In this document: piece by piece, positions 32,299 to 41,600 of the stretch
Position numbering within the stretch: the stretch's first letter is position 1
Layout: every line of letters starts with the position of its first letter
Origin: Olivibacter oleidegradans
Lineage (GTDB): Bacteria > Bacteroidota > Bacteroidia > Sphingobacteriales > Sphingobacteriaceae
Assembly (NCBI RefSeq): GCF_042432805.1
Contig: NZ_JBHLWO010000001.1
Location: 930,001 to 994,000 of the forward strand
Direction: 5' to 3'
DNA length: 64,000 nucleotides
Notes under the pieces: generated by a model
What the model saw: the letters and a program-made list of their open reading frames with translations, nothing else
Database searches by the model: none
What the model was told of the DNA's origin: nothing
Translations under genes and position numbers: made by a program

Positions 32299-32350
32299 AA
32301 ATGACTTCCATGAAGTGGATGATTAATCGTTCATTTCATGGAAGTCATTT
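32299..32350 (+). terminator. Hairpin terminator after the DUF2911 gene
   Basis: 16-bp stem AAATGACTTCCATGAA (32299-32314) with its complement at 32335-32350, loop of 20 bases, followed by a T run. Confidence 0.85.
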
Positions 32351-32816
32351 TTTATGGTGTGTATACGGACATCATGTAAGATAAGTACGACCTAATTTCC
32401 TTAAAACTTTTGTATAAATTTTATTAATAAAACGTATTATCAAATAAAAGGTTTAAAAAGTTTCTCGAATGAGAAAAAAACTCGTTATTTTTGACAAAAT
32501 TTTTAAAATATAGGCATTCAATTAAAAAATATATATTTGGTATGGTGATATTTCGGGATAGGATGTTATTTTTTAAAAAGATGAAGCTCCTTTGGGAGAG
32601 GAGCTTCAACGCTAACCAATTATAAACCTATATTAAACTGAGGGGCAAAACCAGACAAAAGTTGAATTGTTTTTGATATCTTATCAATAACTTATTCCCT
32701 TCTGTTGATACAAACATAATAAAACTTCATAATATTTACCATATTTTTAATAAAATTTTTCATTTTTATAGATATTTTAAAAAATACCGTCAATAATTTA
32801 TAAACATCAAAAAATC
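32351..32816. other. 466-bp gap with a promoter-like box and a hairpin ahead of the Lrp gene
   Basis: A TATATTTG box (32532-32539) fits the Bacteroidota -7 consensus. About 42 bp on, ATG at 32581 opens a 14-codon frame (MKLLWERSFNANQL), which overlaps a 9-bp hairpin (GAAGCTCCT/AGGAGCTTC, 32583-32607). It could be a leader or a small RNA with its terminator. The rest is A/T-rich with no gene. Confidence 0.45.
32532..32539 (+). promoter_or_regulatory. Bacteroidota -7 box (TATATTTG) in the gap before the Lrp gene
   Basis: TATATTTG fits TAnnTTTG. Its transcript would run through a short hairpin toward the Lrp-family gene. Confidence 0.35.
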
Positions 32817-33290
32817 ATGGAAAAAAAGTCTCAATTTTTAGAACTTGATAACTTAGATACGCAGATTTTATCTATTTTGATGAACGATGCATCAGTTCCA
32901 TACACTGAAATTGCAAAAAAGCTAGTAGTTTCAGGTGGAACGATTCACGTTCGCATGAAAAAAATGGAAGAACTTGGCATTATCAGAGGTTCTAACCTAA
33001 TTATTAACCCTCAATCTATAGGATTTGATATATGTGCATTCTTGGGTATATATTTAGAGAAAGGATCTCAATATAAAACGGCTGTTGAACAGCTAAAAGA
33101 GGTTAAAGAAGTGGTTGAATTGCATTATTGTACAGGTCAATATAGCATGTTTGCTAAAATTATATGTAGAGATACCAATCATTTACGTCATGTTTTGAAT
33201 GAAGACATACAAGCTATTAAAGGAATAGCAAGAACTGAGACAATTATATCGCTAGAAGAGAGCATAAAGAGACAAATTTCACTGATATAG
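32817..33290 (+). CDS. Lrp/AsnC family transcriptional regulator
   Basis: 157 residues. N-terminal winged HTH (LDNLDTQILSILMNDASVPYTEIAKKLVVSGGTIHVRMKKMEELGII) followed by the AsnC ligand-binding (RAM) domain, residues ~70-150, with AFLGIYLEKGSQYKTAVEQL and VELHYCTGQYSMFAKIICRD. Relatives sense amino acids as octamers. The gene is a single transcription unit with no neighbouring amino-acid gene; target is unknown. Start ATG at 32817 is clear. Confidence 0.92.
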   Translation: MEKKSQFLELDNLDTQILSILMNDASVPYTEIAKKLVVSGGTIHVRMKKMEELGIIRGSNLIINPQSIGFDICAFLGIYLEKGSQYKTAVEQLKEVKEVVELHYCTGQYSMFAKIICRDTNHLRHVLNEDIQAIKGIARTETIISLEESIKRQISLI

Positions 33291-33309
33291 TACAAAAAAG
33301 GTAGTAAAA

Positions 33310-33462
33310 ATGAGTAAAATGCTATTATTTTATTATTTTTTATATTTTACCTGTTCTTTAATAGAAGCTTTATTACCGCTTTGTTGTTCTGTAGGAGGAT
33401 ATGATGTTTATTCAATTTTCTCTAAAATAAGCGCATATTTTTGGAAAGGGTGTAGTCGTTAA
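33310..33462 (+). CDS. Possible small membrane peptide (50 aa), low confidence
   Basis: 50 residues from an ATG directly downstream of the Lrp gene. The start is hydrophobic (MLLFYYFLYFTCSLIEALL), with three Cys, then a YDVYSIFSKIS stretch. It has no RBS or promoter box that stands out. It could be a small membrane protein or a chance frame. Confidence 0.25.
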   Translation: MSKMLLFYYFLYFTCSLIEALLPLCCSVGGYDVYSIFSKISAYFWKGCSR

Positions 33463-33544
33463 GCTAATTACCGGATTCAAACGAGGAGGAGAACGTTTAA
33501 TTATCTCATTCGTATTTGTCATAGGTTTTAGGAAGATGGCACAA

Positions 33545-33575
33545 AAAAAGCCTATCATTTAATGATAGGCTTTTT
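33545..33575 (-). terminator. Hairpin terminator after pdhB
   Basis: 13-bp stem (AAAAAGCCTATCA 33545-33557 with TGATAGGCTTTTT 33563-33575), giving a U run for the minus-strand pdhB transcript 21 bp after its stop; it can also stop plus-strand transcripts. Confidence 0.85.
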
Positions 33576-33595
33576 ATTTAAGAGACGAATGTTTC

Positions 33596-34579
33596 TTATT
33601 TTACGTAAGAAACTTCTTTTACTGCGTTTATAATCTTTTTAATGCTAGGTAAAGCGGCTTCAATAAGCGTTGGTGCATATGGAAGAGGAACATCTGCAGA
33701 GGTAACACGAATAACCGGGGCATCTAAATAATCAAAAGCATTCTTTTGAACATTGAAAGCGATCTCTGATGAGATAGAGGCTAAAGGCCAAGCTTCTTCT
33801 ACAATGACCAGGCGATTTGTCTTTTTTACCGATTCTATAATCGCTGCATAATCAATCGGACGCACGGTTCTTAAATCTAATAAATCGACGGAGATGCCAT
33901 CTTTAGCCAACTCTTGGACAGCAGGTATTACGACCCGTGGAATCATCTTACCAAAAGATACAATGGTTACATCCGTTCCTTCTTGTATTTTATGTGCTTT
34001 TCCTAACTCTAAATAATATTCTTCTTCCGGAACCTCTCCTTTGTCTCCGTACATCACTTCTGACTCCATGAAAATTACAGGATCCGGATCAAGGATGGAT
34101 TGCTTTAATAAACCTTTTGCGTCGTAGGGATTAGAAGGAACAACAACTTTTAATCCGGGACAGTTTGCATACCAATTCTCAAAATTCTGTGAGTGTTGCG
34201 CAGCTAATTGGCCTGCATTACCTGTTGGGCCCCTAAATACAATTGGACAGGAATATTGGCCGCCACTCATCGAGTGGATCTTTGCTGCACCATTGATCAC
34301 TTGATCAATGGCTACCAATGAAAAGTTGAAGGTCATAAATTCTATGATCGGTTTTAGACCTTTCATAGCTGCTCCAATACCGATACCAGCAAAGCCTAAT
34401 TCGGCAATAGGTGTATCGATAATACGCTTAGCTCCGAATTCGTCAAGCATGCCCTGACTTACTTTGTAGGCACCATTGTATTCAGCAACTTCTTCGCCCA
34501 TCAAGAAAATTTTCTCGTCTTTGCGCATTTCTTCGACCATTGCCTCGCGAAGTGCTTCTCTGAACTGTATTTCTCTCAT
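33596..34579 (-). CDS. pdhB: Pyruvate dehydrogenase E1 component, beta subunit
   Basis: 327 residues. With the alpha subunit it forms the thiamine-diphosphate E1 that decarboxylates pyruvate. MREIQFREALREAMVEEMRKDEKIFLMGEEVAEYNGAYKVSQG is the conserved opening; RIIDTPIAELGFAGIGIGAAM, FMTFNFSLVAIDQVINGAAK, GPTGNAGQLAAQHSQNFENW and TVRPIDYAAIIESVKKTNRL follow. Closest to the pyruvate (not branched-chain) type by the GxYKVSQG part, by recall. The alpha subunit is not in the window. It is preceded by a TACTTTTGC promoter box and is not in an operon with the AddB-like gene (88-bp gap). Confidence 0.93.
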   Translation of the reverse strand: MREIQFREALREAMVEEMRKDEKIFLMGEEVAEYNGAYKVSQGMLDEFGAKRIIDTPIAELGFAGIGIGAAMKGLKPIIEFMTFNFSLVAIDQVINGAAKIHSMSGGQYSCPIVFRGPTGNAGQLAAQHSQNFENWYANCPGLKVVVPSNPYDAKGLLKQSILDPDPVIFMESEVMYGDKGEVPEEEYYLELGKAHKIQEGTDVTIVSFGKMIPRVVIPAVQELAKDGISVDLLDLRTVRPIDYAAIIESVKKTNRLVIVEEAWPLASISSEIAFNVQKNAFDYLDAPVIRVTSADVPLPYAPTLIEAALPSIKKIINAVKEVSYVK

Positions 34580-34616
34580 TAGATATAAGTAATGTATTTA
34601 AATCAATTTTTTGTAC

Positions 34617-34625
34617 GCAAAAGTA
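34617..34625 (-). promoter_or_regulatory. Bacteroidota -7 box (TACTTTTGC, minus strand) of pdhB
   Basis: Plus strand GCAAAAGTA, a full TAnnTTTGC match, 37 bp before the pdhB start. Confidence 0.55.
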
Positions 34626-34667
34626 CTTTAAAAAACTGAAAATATGAAGTAAATGATCGCTAATTCA

Positions 34668-37580
34668 TTAATATTCACTTTCGATTTCAATATCTTGATC
34701 TACACCTGACCGAAAGAATTCCTGATAGTGATCATTATAGGGTAAATCAATACGCGGATCATGTTTGAAAGGTATTTGTTGGTTAAAAAGGTCTTCTAAA
34801 ACCTGTCTTAAGCGAAGCTCAAATGCTTCTTTAAAGCTGGACAAACTTGCTTCTGAAAGCAGAAATTTACTGCCTCTTGATTTGGTATAAAACAAACTAC
34901 CTTCTTGCCTTAATCTTCTTGCCACATACAGGTTCGGCTCCACCCCTATCTTGCCGGTTTTTTTCTCATAGATATACGTATAAAAGAGTGTTTGCAAGAG
35001 GGCTTTATTGAATTTTCCTGAAGATGGATCAAAAAGGGAATCGATATCGGTGTAGTCGAGCGCATCGCTTCCTGTTTTATAATCTACAATACGGATTTTC
35101 CCATCTTTTTCATCTACGCGGTCAATGATTCCATAGAGTTTAACAGATGATTCTTTCCCGTCGACTGTAATTGGAAAGTCAATGACATAATCTTGTTTAT
35201 TCTCCAACTCGATAATCGTAAAGGGTGTATTCTTTAAATCATGGTGGATGAAAATCTGTGCATATTCTTTAACGATTTCAAGCACGATTTTTTCTGTGCT
35301 GGATGGGCTATTTATGTCAAAATAAGCAGGATTGCCATAAAAATCTTTTGCCGTTGCCTTCAGACACAAATGATCTAACCGGCTCAATTGATCTTTTATC
35401 CGTTGTGCGGTGATATGCGGGCTTACACGTTTAAGTTCTTCGTAAAACCATTGCATGATTTCATGTATAATGGAACCGATCCTATTTGCTTCAAAATCTT
35501 CGGTTAACAATTGGGGTTCCTTTATCTTAGCTACGTATTTGAGGAAGAAAAGAAGAGGAGATTGAAGAAAGGTTGTGAATGCCGTTGCCGAAATACCGGG
35601 ACGTAGGCTATTGTCACGGTTCAAATAGGACTGCAAAATCTTCCCAATCTCATTCACCTTTTTTATTTCCATTGCGGGGGGCGCTTCGTTTGTTTTAATT
35701 ATTTGTTGCTGCTTTAATTCGATGAAATTAAAGTGACTTTCGAATTGTAGTTGTTTGACAAATCGACTAATCTCTCCCGAGCTGTTTTCATCCACATGGC
35801 CATTATAAACAAGTGTAATTTGTTCGGCTCGCTGCATGAGTCGGTAAAACAAATAAGCGGAAAGTGCCTCTTGATTTTCCAGTACGGGGAGACCGTGAGC
35901 TCGGCGAATAGAATCAGGGATAAAAGTCGCTGAAGAGCTTGTTTTTGGTAAAATGCCTTCATTAACACCTAGTATATAAATTTCTTTAAAATCAAGATTT
36001 CTTGTTTCAAGAAGACCCATAACTTGTACACCGGATAAGGGATCACCCTCGATAGCAGCCGTTATTCCTTGCAGCGATTTCCTGATCAACGAAATTGTAA
36101 ATTCGACGCTGAGTGAGGGGAGTGTGCTCAATGCATCATAGAGTTGGTTAAGTATCTTGAATACTTCTGTAAAAATAGCCGCGTCGGGATAAGTTAATAG
36201 CTCTTTTTCTTTTCTGATCTGGAAAATTTCGCGAATAATTTCCTGCAGGTTTTTGATTAGATATCTTCCGTCGGTTCTTTTGTCAAAGAAAGAGGTCCGG
36301 CTTACCGCTTGTAATTCGACAAGGGGTACATTTATATAATGATTGGTGTATATGAGTTGCTGAACTTGCTCTTTGATGGGATCAGGTGTATGAATAAGGG
36401 GATGGGAAAGAAAAATTTCGACATCTTTATAATATATAAGATCGCTCTTTTGCTGCAGATATCGTTCTTGTATCCTTAACCATAAGTCGACAATTCCATA
36501 GATTGGAGATTGTGAAATTGGAAATCCCATGGTTATATTAGTCTCTATTGATACCGGAATGCTTTGTAATGTTGGAATTAACAAACGTTCGTCTGCTAAC
36601 AATACTGCTGTCAGGCCCTGACTGATAGCATCCGTGGATTTTTTATCAACAAGGAAGCTATCCAACAGCTTTGCCTGTGCCGTATAGCTTGTCGTTTGGA
36701 CGATCTTAATATTTTGGTTACGATCTGCTAGCTGATTAAACGGGGCACCGAGTGCATGAAGCAATCCATGGCTGTTTAAATTACGACGGAGAAAAGCGCC
36801 GGCCTCTTGCTGAACGTCATCCAAATAGTATCGATCTACATCGAAATAAAAAAGTGCACGTTTCGCTTTTTGCCATTTTTTAAATAAGAGCGCTTCCGCT
36901 TTGTTCAAGGCATTAAAGCCGACGAAAACTAATTGCTTAAATTGGTATATATAGGACGGACTGGTTTCATCCCCTTTAGCAAAAGAGCGATAAAATTGGG
37001 AGTTCGTAGCTAGTCCACGTTCTTTTAATGCCTGATGAAAATCCGTATAAAGCAGTGGAAGTGTTTTCCAAAGTTCAATAAAACGATCCTGTATATAACT
37101 GTGTTTTTCGCTGTTGAAGGTCGACCAGAATTGAGCCATAAACGATAATTGTTCTTCCGAGAAATGAGGGAACTGTTTTTCTATTAAGGCAATATCGTAT
37201 AATTCGGTATAGACCTCATTCGGTTCAACGAGGTCGTAGTCTAATTGAGCAAAATCATTTAAGATAATTTCGGCCATAGGATAGAATCGCTCTATACTCA
37301 TTGTTTTTCCATCTATGCGTTGCTGGATGGCGTTGTAGCATTGATAGAGCGTAAGAATTTGAGTCAGTTTATCGGCCTCCCGCTCAACAAAAGCGTTATT
37401 GAAAAATTGTTGAACAGTAAAGAAAGAAGGACTCCAGATTGGTTTACCGATAAGCTCAGCTAAGTACTTCTTCATATACATTTCAGGACGCTTATTATTG
37501 AATATAATAGCAATATCCTTTAACTCTGAACCAAAGCGAGCGATTAAATCATTTGCAACTTCTTTTAAAAATGGGATCAT
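34668..37580 (-). CDS. AddB-like PD-(D/E)XK nuclease / inactive helicase subunit
   Basis: 970 residues. The N-terminal part looks like the helicase-like fold of AddB (IAIIFNNKRPEMYMKKYLAEL; no P-loop). VQVMGLLETRNLDFKEIYILGVNEGILPK is the RecB/AddB family segment near 520-560. The C-terminal PD-(D/E)XK nuclease has GSIIHEIMQWFYEELKR, then KIRIVDYKTGSDALDY (Asp-x-Lys). I see only two Cys in the whole protein and none at the usual iron-sulphur cluster positions of AddB. It follows the AddA-like gene by 23 bp, same strand. Functions as partner in double-strand-break end resection. Confidence 0.87.
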   Translation of the reverse strand: MIPFLKEVANDLIARFGSELKDIAIIFNNKRPEMYMKKYLAELIGKPIWSPSFFTVQQFFNNAFVEREADKLTQILTLYQCYNAIQQRIDGKTMSIERFYPMAEIILNDFAQLDYDLVEPNEVYTELYDIALIEKQFPHFSEEQLSFMAQFWSTFNSEKHSYIQDRFIELWKTLPLLYTDFHQALKERGLATNSQFYRSFAKGDETSPSYIYQFKQLVFVGFNALNKAEALLFKKWQKAKRALFYFDVDRYYLDDVQQEAGAFLRRNLNSHGLLHALGAPFNQLADRNQNIKIVQTTSYTAQAKLLDSFLVDKKSTDAISQGLTAVLLADERLLIPTLQSIPVSIETNITMGFPISQSPIYGIVDLWLRIQERYLQQKSDLIYYKDVEIFLSHPLIHTPDPIKEQVQQLIYTNHYINVPLVELQAVSRTSFFDKRTDGRYLIKNLQEIIREIFQIRKEKELLTYPDAAIFTEVFKILNQLYDALSTLPSLSVEFTISLIRKSLQGITAAIEGDPLSGVQVMGLLETRNLDFKEIYILGVNEGILPKTSSSATFIPDSIRRAHGLPVLENQEALSAYLFYRLMQRAEQITLVYNGHVDENSSGEISRFVKQLQFESHFNFIELKQQQIIKTNEAPPAMEIKKVNEIGKILQSYLNRDNSLRPGISATAFTTFLQSPLLFFLKYVAKIKEPQLLTEDFEANRIGSIIHEIMQWFYEELKRVSPHITAQRIKDQLSRLDHLCLKATAKDFYGNPAYFDINSPSSTEKIVLEIVKEYAQIFIHHDLKNTPFTIIELENKQDYVIDFPITVDGKESSVKLYGIIDRVDEKDGKIRIVDYKTGSDALDYTDIDSLFDPSSGKFNKALLQTLFYTYIYEKKTGKIGVEPNLYVARRLRQEGSLFYTKSRGSKFLLSEASLSSFKEAFELRLRQVLEDLFNQQIPFKHDPRIDLPYNDHYQEFFRSGVDQDIEIESEY

Positions 37581-37603
37581 TGTAAGCGAGATAAAGAGAA
37601 AGA

Positions 37604-40600
37604 TTAAACTTCTACCAACCGGTTATTGAATGCATAAAATAAAAAGGTGCGTATATTTGGGTAACCCATTTCCTGTAAGTTCTGCTGGTATTCTTTCACC
37701 TGGGCAATATGTTGAGGTCTTTCCATTCCGGTAAACTTAAAATCCAATATGATCGTTTCATGCTCTCCAATTAATACTTTATCCGGGCGTAACACACTTC
37801 CGTCTTTCGTTATAATACGTTGTTCATTCAGACTTTGATAAGGCTTGTCCAAAAGCGCCGCTAATTGTTCATTATTACGAAGTCGTATGGCCTCGTCAAG
37901 TAAAGTCATAAGCTCATCTTTTGTAATCAAGCCCTCACTTTGCATTGCATGGAGATAATTTGGAAATTCCGCTATTTCAGTTGTCAGGGATAACAGCTCA
38001 TGCAGCAATAAGCCTTGACGTGTTGCTGCGTTCTGTTCGCCCAGCGACAGCAGTTCCTTTTTTATTTTTCGGTTGTCTAAGGCTTCCTTTAACAATTCTG
38101 AAATAGGATATTTATTAAAGCTCCAATTGTAATTGGGTGGGCTTTCCCAGAAATCGATACACCCTTCTTGGTATTTAACCGGAAGTATAGGGGATTTTTT
38201 TATATCTTTAAAAGGCGTTGTTGATGGATAAACAATGCCATGGCTATATTCTATACCGAGTTCGTCGCTATGTAGTGCTAGTACCGAGCGGAGCACATCC
38301 GCAATTAAGGAGTCACTTTCTTTTCCTTCTTTAATATCAGGCGCACTTATATAAAGTTCCTTTCTGGCACGCGTAGTAGCTACATAAAGTAGGTTTAACG
38401 CATCCATATAGTTGAAAAGCATTTCTTCCAGGTATGCCTTGAATAGCGATGATTTGACCAGCATACTGTTGTATTTTACGGGAACACTTCGAAGAATTTC
38501 ATAAGAGGTGCCACTTGTATCCACCCAAAAGTTGCTGTTAACCATTCCGTCAAGTTCCCAAGAGCAAAACGGAATCATTACAACATCAAATGCCAGGCCT
38601 TTTGACTTATGAATAGTCATAATTTCTACCGCATTACTGCCTTCGTTTGCCGGCAATGCCTTCGTTTTTCCTTCTTCATCCCAATAACTAAGGAAGGAAG
38701 CGATGCCGCGTTCGCCCTGCGAACTAAATTCAGCTATAATGTCCCTAAAGGCTATTAAATAAGGAATGGTGGCTTCATCATGGGTTATTCCATAGCCATT
38801 GATCAACGATTCAACTAATTCTGTTAAAGGGTGTTGTTGCCATACGTACCAATTATTAATGACAATAGGGGGCAAGATCTTTCCCCAGACTTTAATATCG
38901 TATTGCGTGGCATTTAACCAAATCGAGGCTTCGTCCTCTTGATTTAATCCGTAAACTTGTTGATAAAGAAGGAGGCAATTTGCTCGATAAAGCGAGGCCT
39001 CCTCTACGGGTGTAATCATAGCTTTCAGCGTGTTAATAAGCAAGCGTATGCCGGGATTGTTGACCAATAAAAGCGCATCTCCCGAGATTACCTCGAACTT
39101 ATGAGATTCGTCCAGTTCCTTCTGAATGTGAAGTAAATACTCGATAATTTCGCGGGCCTCCGTGTTGTTTCGTACCAGAATACCTATTTGGCGAGCTTGG
39201 TATCTGCCCTCAGTCAGCCAATTGATAATCGTGTCGGATAGCGCTTTTAAAGCTGCTGGTTTAATCTCTTTACCGCGTGTTTTTGCGAAGGAGCTCGTAA
39301 CGGGAAAAAAAGAAACGGTAACCCTCCCTCCTTCTTCGCCTTTGTCGGAGGGGATTTTTTGGACGGTTTCTGCATAGGCGTCGGTTAATATCTGTGTATA
39401 TCCCGAAGCCTGCCACCATGAATTATATAAGCTATCACCTATTTCGGTGTAAATCTTATCATTTATTATTTGTTGTAAAAGTTTAGGTGCTTGAGTAAAT
39501 AAAAAATTGTTGAATTTAATGATATTGGGAAGGCTTCGATAGTTCTCTTGAAGCGTCTGAAAACGGATGTGATGATCGCCTAAATCTCTTGTGGACTGAT
39601 ATTGTAGAATCCGCCAGTCGCCATTTCGCCAACGATAGATGCTTTGTTTAACATCACCTACAATGAGGTGATGGGGAATCGATCGGTTCCCTTCTGTACT
39701 AGCCAGCGCATTCACCAACAGAGGTTGAAAGTTATACCATTGGTTCGACGAAGTATCTTGAAATTCATCGAACAGAAAATATTTATAACGATTCCCGACT
39801 TTCTCATAAATAAAAGAAATGTTTTGGTCCTGATGGCGATTGATTTCTTTCAGGAGATTTTGTGCATCACTAATAAGAGAGACGTCATGCTCTGCTCTGT
39901 AATCAGCAAGCAACACGCTCATTTCTTTTAGTAGACGTAGGTAGTAAAAATTAGCCTGAACCGCTTTTGCTAAAAAGTAAGTGCGACTATGTTCTTCTTT
40001 ATAGTTTAGAATCTGCCGCAAAAGCGGATTCAGTTTATTATACAGGTCGGATACAGCCCCACTGACGCCATTCTTTTGCCACTTTTCCGGATTATCAATA
40101 TAATCGGCAAACTTGTCGATGGCTTCTAAATTATCGGGAGCCAAGGACGGGATTTTAGGAATCAGGTTTTGCGATTTACGTAGAAAAAGGTCGCTTGATA
40201 CCCCCGAGCTATTCACTATTTCGGTCGCAATTTTTAACAAGCGTTCGATTTCTTTTTCAAAACGAGTAATGAGTTCGTCCGAAAGATCGCTAATCGTTGT
40301 GAAAACCACTTGTCGATCAGCTTCGCTCAGCTGAGAAATGGCTTCGTCAAAAGGATGAAATCGTTCTTTGAAAAGTTCATCGGCAAGTTTTTTCAGTACC
40401 GTTGTATAATTCCAATTCCTGTCGTTCTCTATCTGCTTTCTGGCGTAATTGATAATCCACTGTAGCAAGTCATCACGATCGTTCAATAGTTTATTGAGCC
40501 GTACTACCAAATCTTGCTTCACTTTATCGCTATTCATTTCCAAGCGATAGGCTGCATTTAAGCCCAGTTCGAAGCTAAAACTTCTAATAATCTTTTGGTA

Positions 40601-40948
40601 AAAACCGTCGATTGTACTGATGGCAAATCGACTATAGTTATGTAAAATTTGCCTGTAAACCTCCATCGCTTTATGCTGTATATCTTGCCTGGAGAGTTGT
40701 GGATGGGCCTCTAATATAATATTGCGATAAGATTCGACCGCTTCGCTGCCTAGCGCGAGGCCTTCAATGACCGTTAAAATGCGGTGTTTCATTTCGGCAG
40801 TAGCCTTATTGGTAAAGGTGACGGCTAGAATTTCCGAAAAATGAACTTTACTAGTGAAGAGCAGACTGATGTAATGAGCGGTTAAGCTAAAAGTTTTCCC
40901 GGATCCGGCCGAAGCCTTTAATATTTTTACTGGAGGAAGATTGGCCAT
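37604..40948 (-). CDS. AddA-like UvrD/REP helicase-nuclease
   Basis: About 1114 residues. Walker A in ILKASAGSGKTFSL, then motif Ia VTFTNKATAEMK, DEAD-type FLFDEFQDTSSNQW, GDVKQSIYRWRNGDW, and in domain 2 VEIMTIHKSKGLAFDVVMIPF and LLYVATTRARKELYIS, all SF1 motifs. The C-terminal nuclease: GLLLHELLSLTTEIA and RPDKVLIGEHETIILDFKF (Asp, Asp-x-Lys). ATG at 40948 is preferred to the TTG at 40957. Divergent from the thioredoxin-like gene, with just 49 bp between starts. Confidence 0.9.
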   Translation of the reverse strand: MANLPPVKILKASAGSGKTFSLTAHYISLLFTSKVHFSEILAVTFTNKATAEMKHRILTVIEGLALGSEAVESYRNIILEAHPQLSRQDIQHKAMEVYRQILHNYSRFAISTIDGFYQKIIRSFSFELGLNAAYRLEMNSDKVKQDLVVRLNKLLNDRDDLLQWIINYARKQIENDRNWNYTTVLKKLADELFKERFHPFDEAISQLSEADRQVVFTTISDLSDELITRFEKEIERLLKIATEIVNSSGVSSDLFLRKSQNLIPKIPSLAPDNLEAIDKFADYIDNPEKWQKNGVSGAVSDLYNKLNPLLRQILNYKEEHSRTYFLAKAVQANFYYLRLLKEMSVLLADYRAEHDVSLISDAQNLLKEINRHQDQNISFIYEKVGNRYKYFLFDEFQDTSSNQWYNFQPLLVNALASTEGNRSIPHHLIVGDVKQSIYRWRNGDWRILQYQSTRDLGDHHIRFQTLQENYRSLPNIIKFNNFLFTQAPKLLQQIINDKIYTEIGDSLYNSWWQASGYTQILTDAYAETVQKIPSDKGEEGGRVTVSFFPVTSSFAKTRGKEIKPAALKALSDTIINWLTEGRYQARQIGILVRNNTEAREIIEYLLHIQKELDESHKFEVISGDALLLVNNPGIRLLINTLKAMITPVEEASLYRANCLLLYQQVYGLNQEDEASIWLNATQYDIKVWGKILPPIVINNWYVWQQHPLTELVESLINGYGITHDEATIPYLIAFRDIIAEFSSQGERGIASFLSYWDEEGKTKALPANEGSNAVEIMTIHKSKGLAFDVVMIPFCSWELDGMVNSNFWVDTSGTSYEILRSVPVKYNSMLVKSSLFKAYLEEMLFNYMDALNLLYVATTRARKELYISAPDIKEGKESDSLIADVLRSVLALHSDELGIEYSHGIVYPSTTPFKDIKKSPILPVKYQEGCIDFWESPPNYNWSFNKYPISELLKEALDNRKIKKELLSLGEQNAATRQGLLLHELLSLTTEIAEFPNYLHAMQSEGLITKDELMTLLDEAIRLRNNEQLAALLDKPYQSLNEQRIITKDGSVLRPDKVLIGEHETIILDFKFTGMERPQHIAQVKEYQQNLQEMGYPNIRTFLFYAFNNRLVEV

Positions 40949-40997
40949 ATTAAACAAAACGCTTTACTTTGTAAAGTACGTAAATTTATTCAGCGTG

Positions 40998-41492
40998 ATG
41001 AAGAAAATCCTGGGCATATTCTTTATTTATATTGTTTTTGTTTTACAAGTAGCTGCACAGCAAGAAAGACAGAAATTGTACCACCCTGAAGCAGATGCAC
41101 AATCTGAAATACAAGCAGCTGTCGAAAAGGCAAAAAAAGAAAGAAAGCATGTTTTTATCCAAATCGGAGGAAACTGGTGTGTCTGGTGCTTGCGATTTAA
41201 TGAACTGGTTACCGGAAATGATACATTGAAGAATTATATACAACGTAATTATGAGGTTGTGCATGTGAATTATAGTAAAGAGAACAAGAACGAAGCCGTA
41301 CTAGCTTCCTTAGAGTATCCACAGCGGTTCGGGTTTCCGGTATTTGTTATTTTGAACGAAAAGGGGAATCGGATTCATACCCAGAATAGTGCCTATTTGG
41401 AAGAAGGAAAAGGACATAGCGCCAAGAAGGTACTTGAATTTTTGGAGAACTGGTCACCCACAGCATTAGACCCGAAATCGTACAAGCAGTAA
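40998..41492 (+). CDS. Exported thioredoxin-family protein
   Basis: 164 residues. Signal peptide MKKILGIFFIYIVFVLQVAAQ, then a Thioredoxin_7-type domain: EKAKKERKHVFIQIGGNWCVWCLRFN with the CxxC motif (WCVWC), and RFGFPVFVILNEKGNRIHT with the cis-Pro (FPVFVIL). The start at 40998 is chosen because the signal peptide begins there; the upstream frame to 40941 is non-homologous. Acts in the periplasm as a thiol reductase or disulphide exchange protein; partners unknown. Confidence 0.9.
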   Translation: MKKILGIFFIYIVFVLQVAAQQERQKLYHPEADAQSEIQAAVEKAKKERKHVFIQIGGNWCVWCLRFNELVTGNDTLKNYIQRNYEVVHVNYSKENKNEAVLASLEYPQRFGFPVFVILNEKGNRIHTQNSAYLEEGKGHSAKKVLEFLENWSPTALDPKSYKQ

Positions 41493-41600
41493 TTTTTCAG
41501 GAGGATGTCTCGTGATGGAAATAAATGACGTATCATACTTTACTCATGAAGTTATGTAACAAAAGTGCTATATTAAGCTCCAATATTAAAAGTAAAGGTA

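Larger units (their letters stand above)
33291..33595. other. 305-bp gap with a possible small gene and the pdhB terminator
   Basis: Contains a 50-codon frame at 33310-33462 (see separate entry) and the pdhB terminator hairpin at 33545-33575. Nothing else is visible. Confidence 0.5.

Noticed and set aside
37604..40948. Separate plus-strand genes inside the AddA-like gene
   Set aside because: Several open frames of 70-95 codons on the other strand have no family features and are shadows of the helicase.
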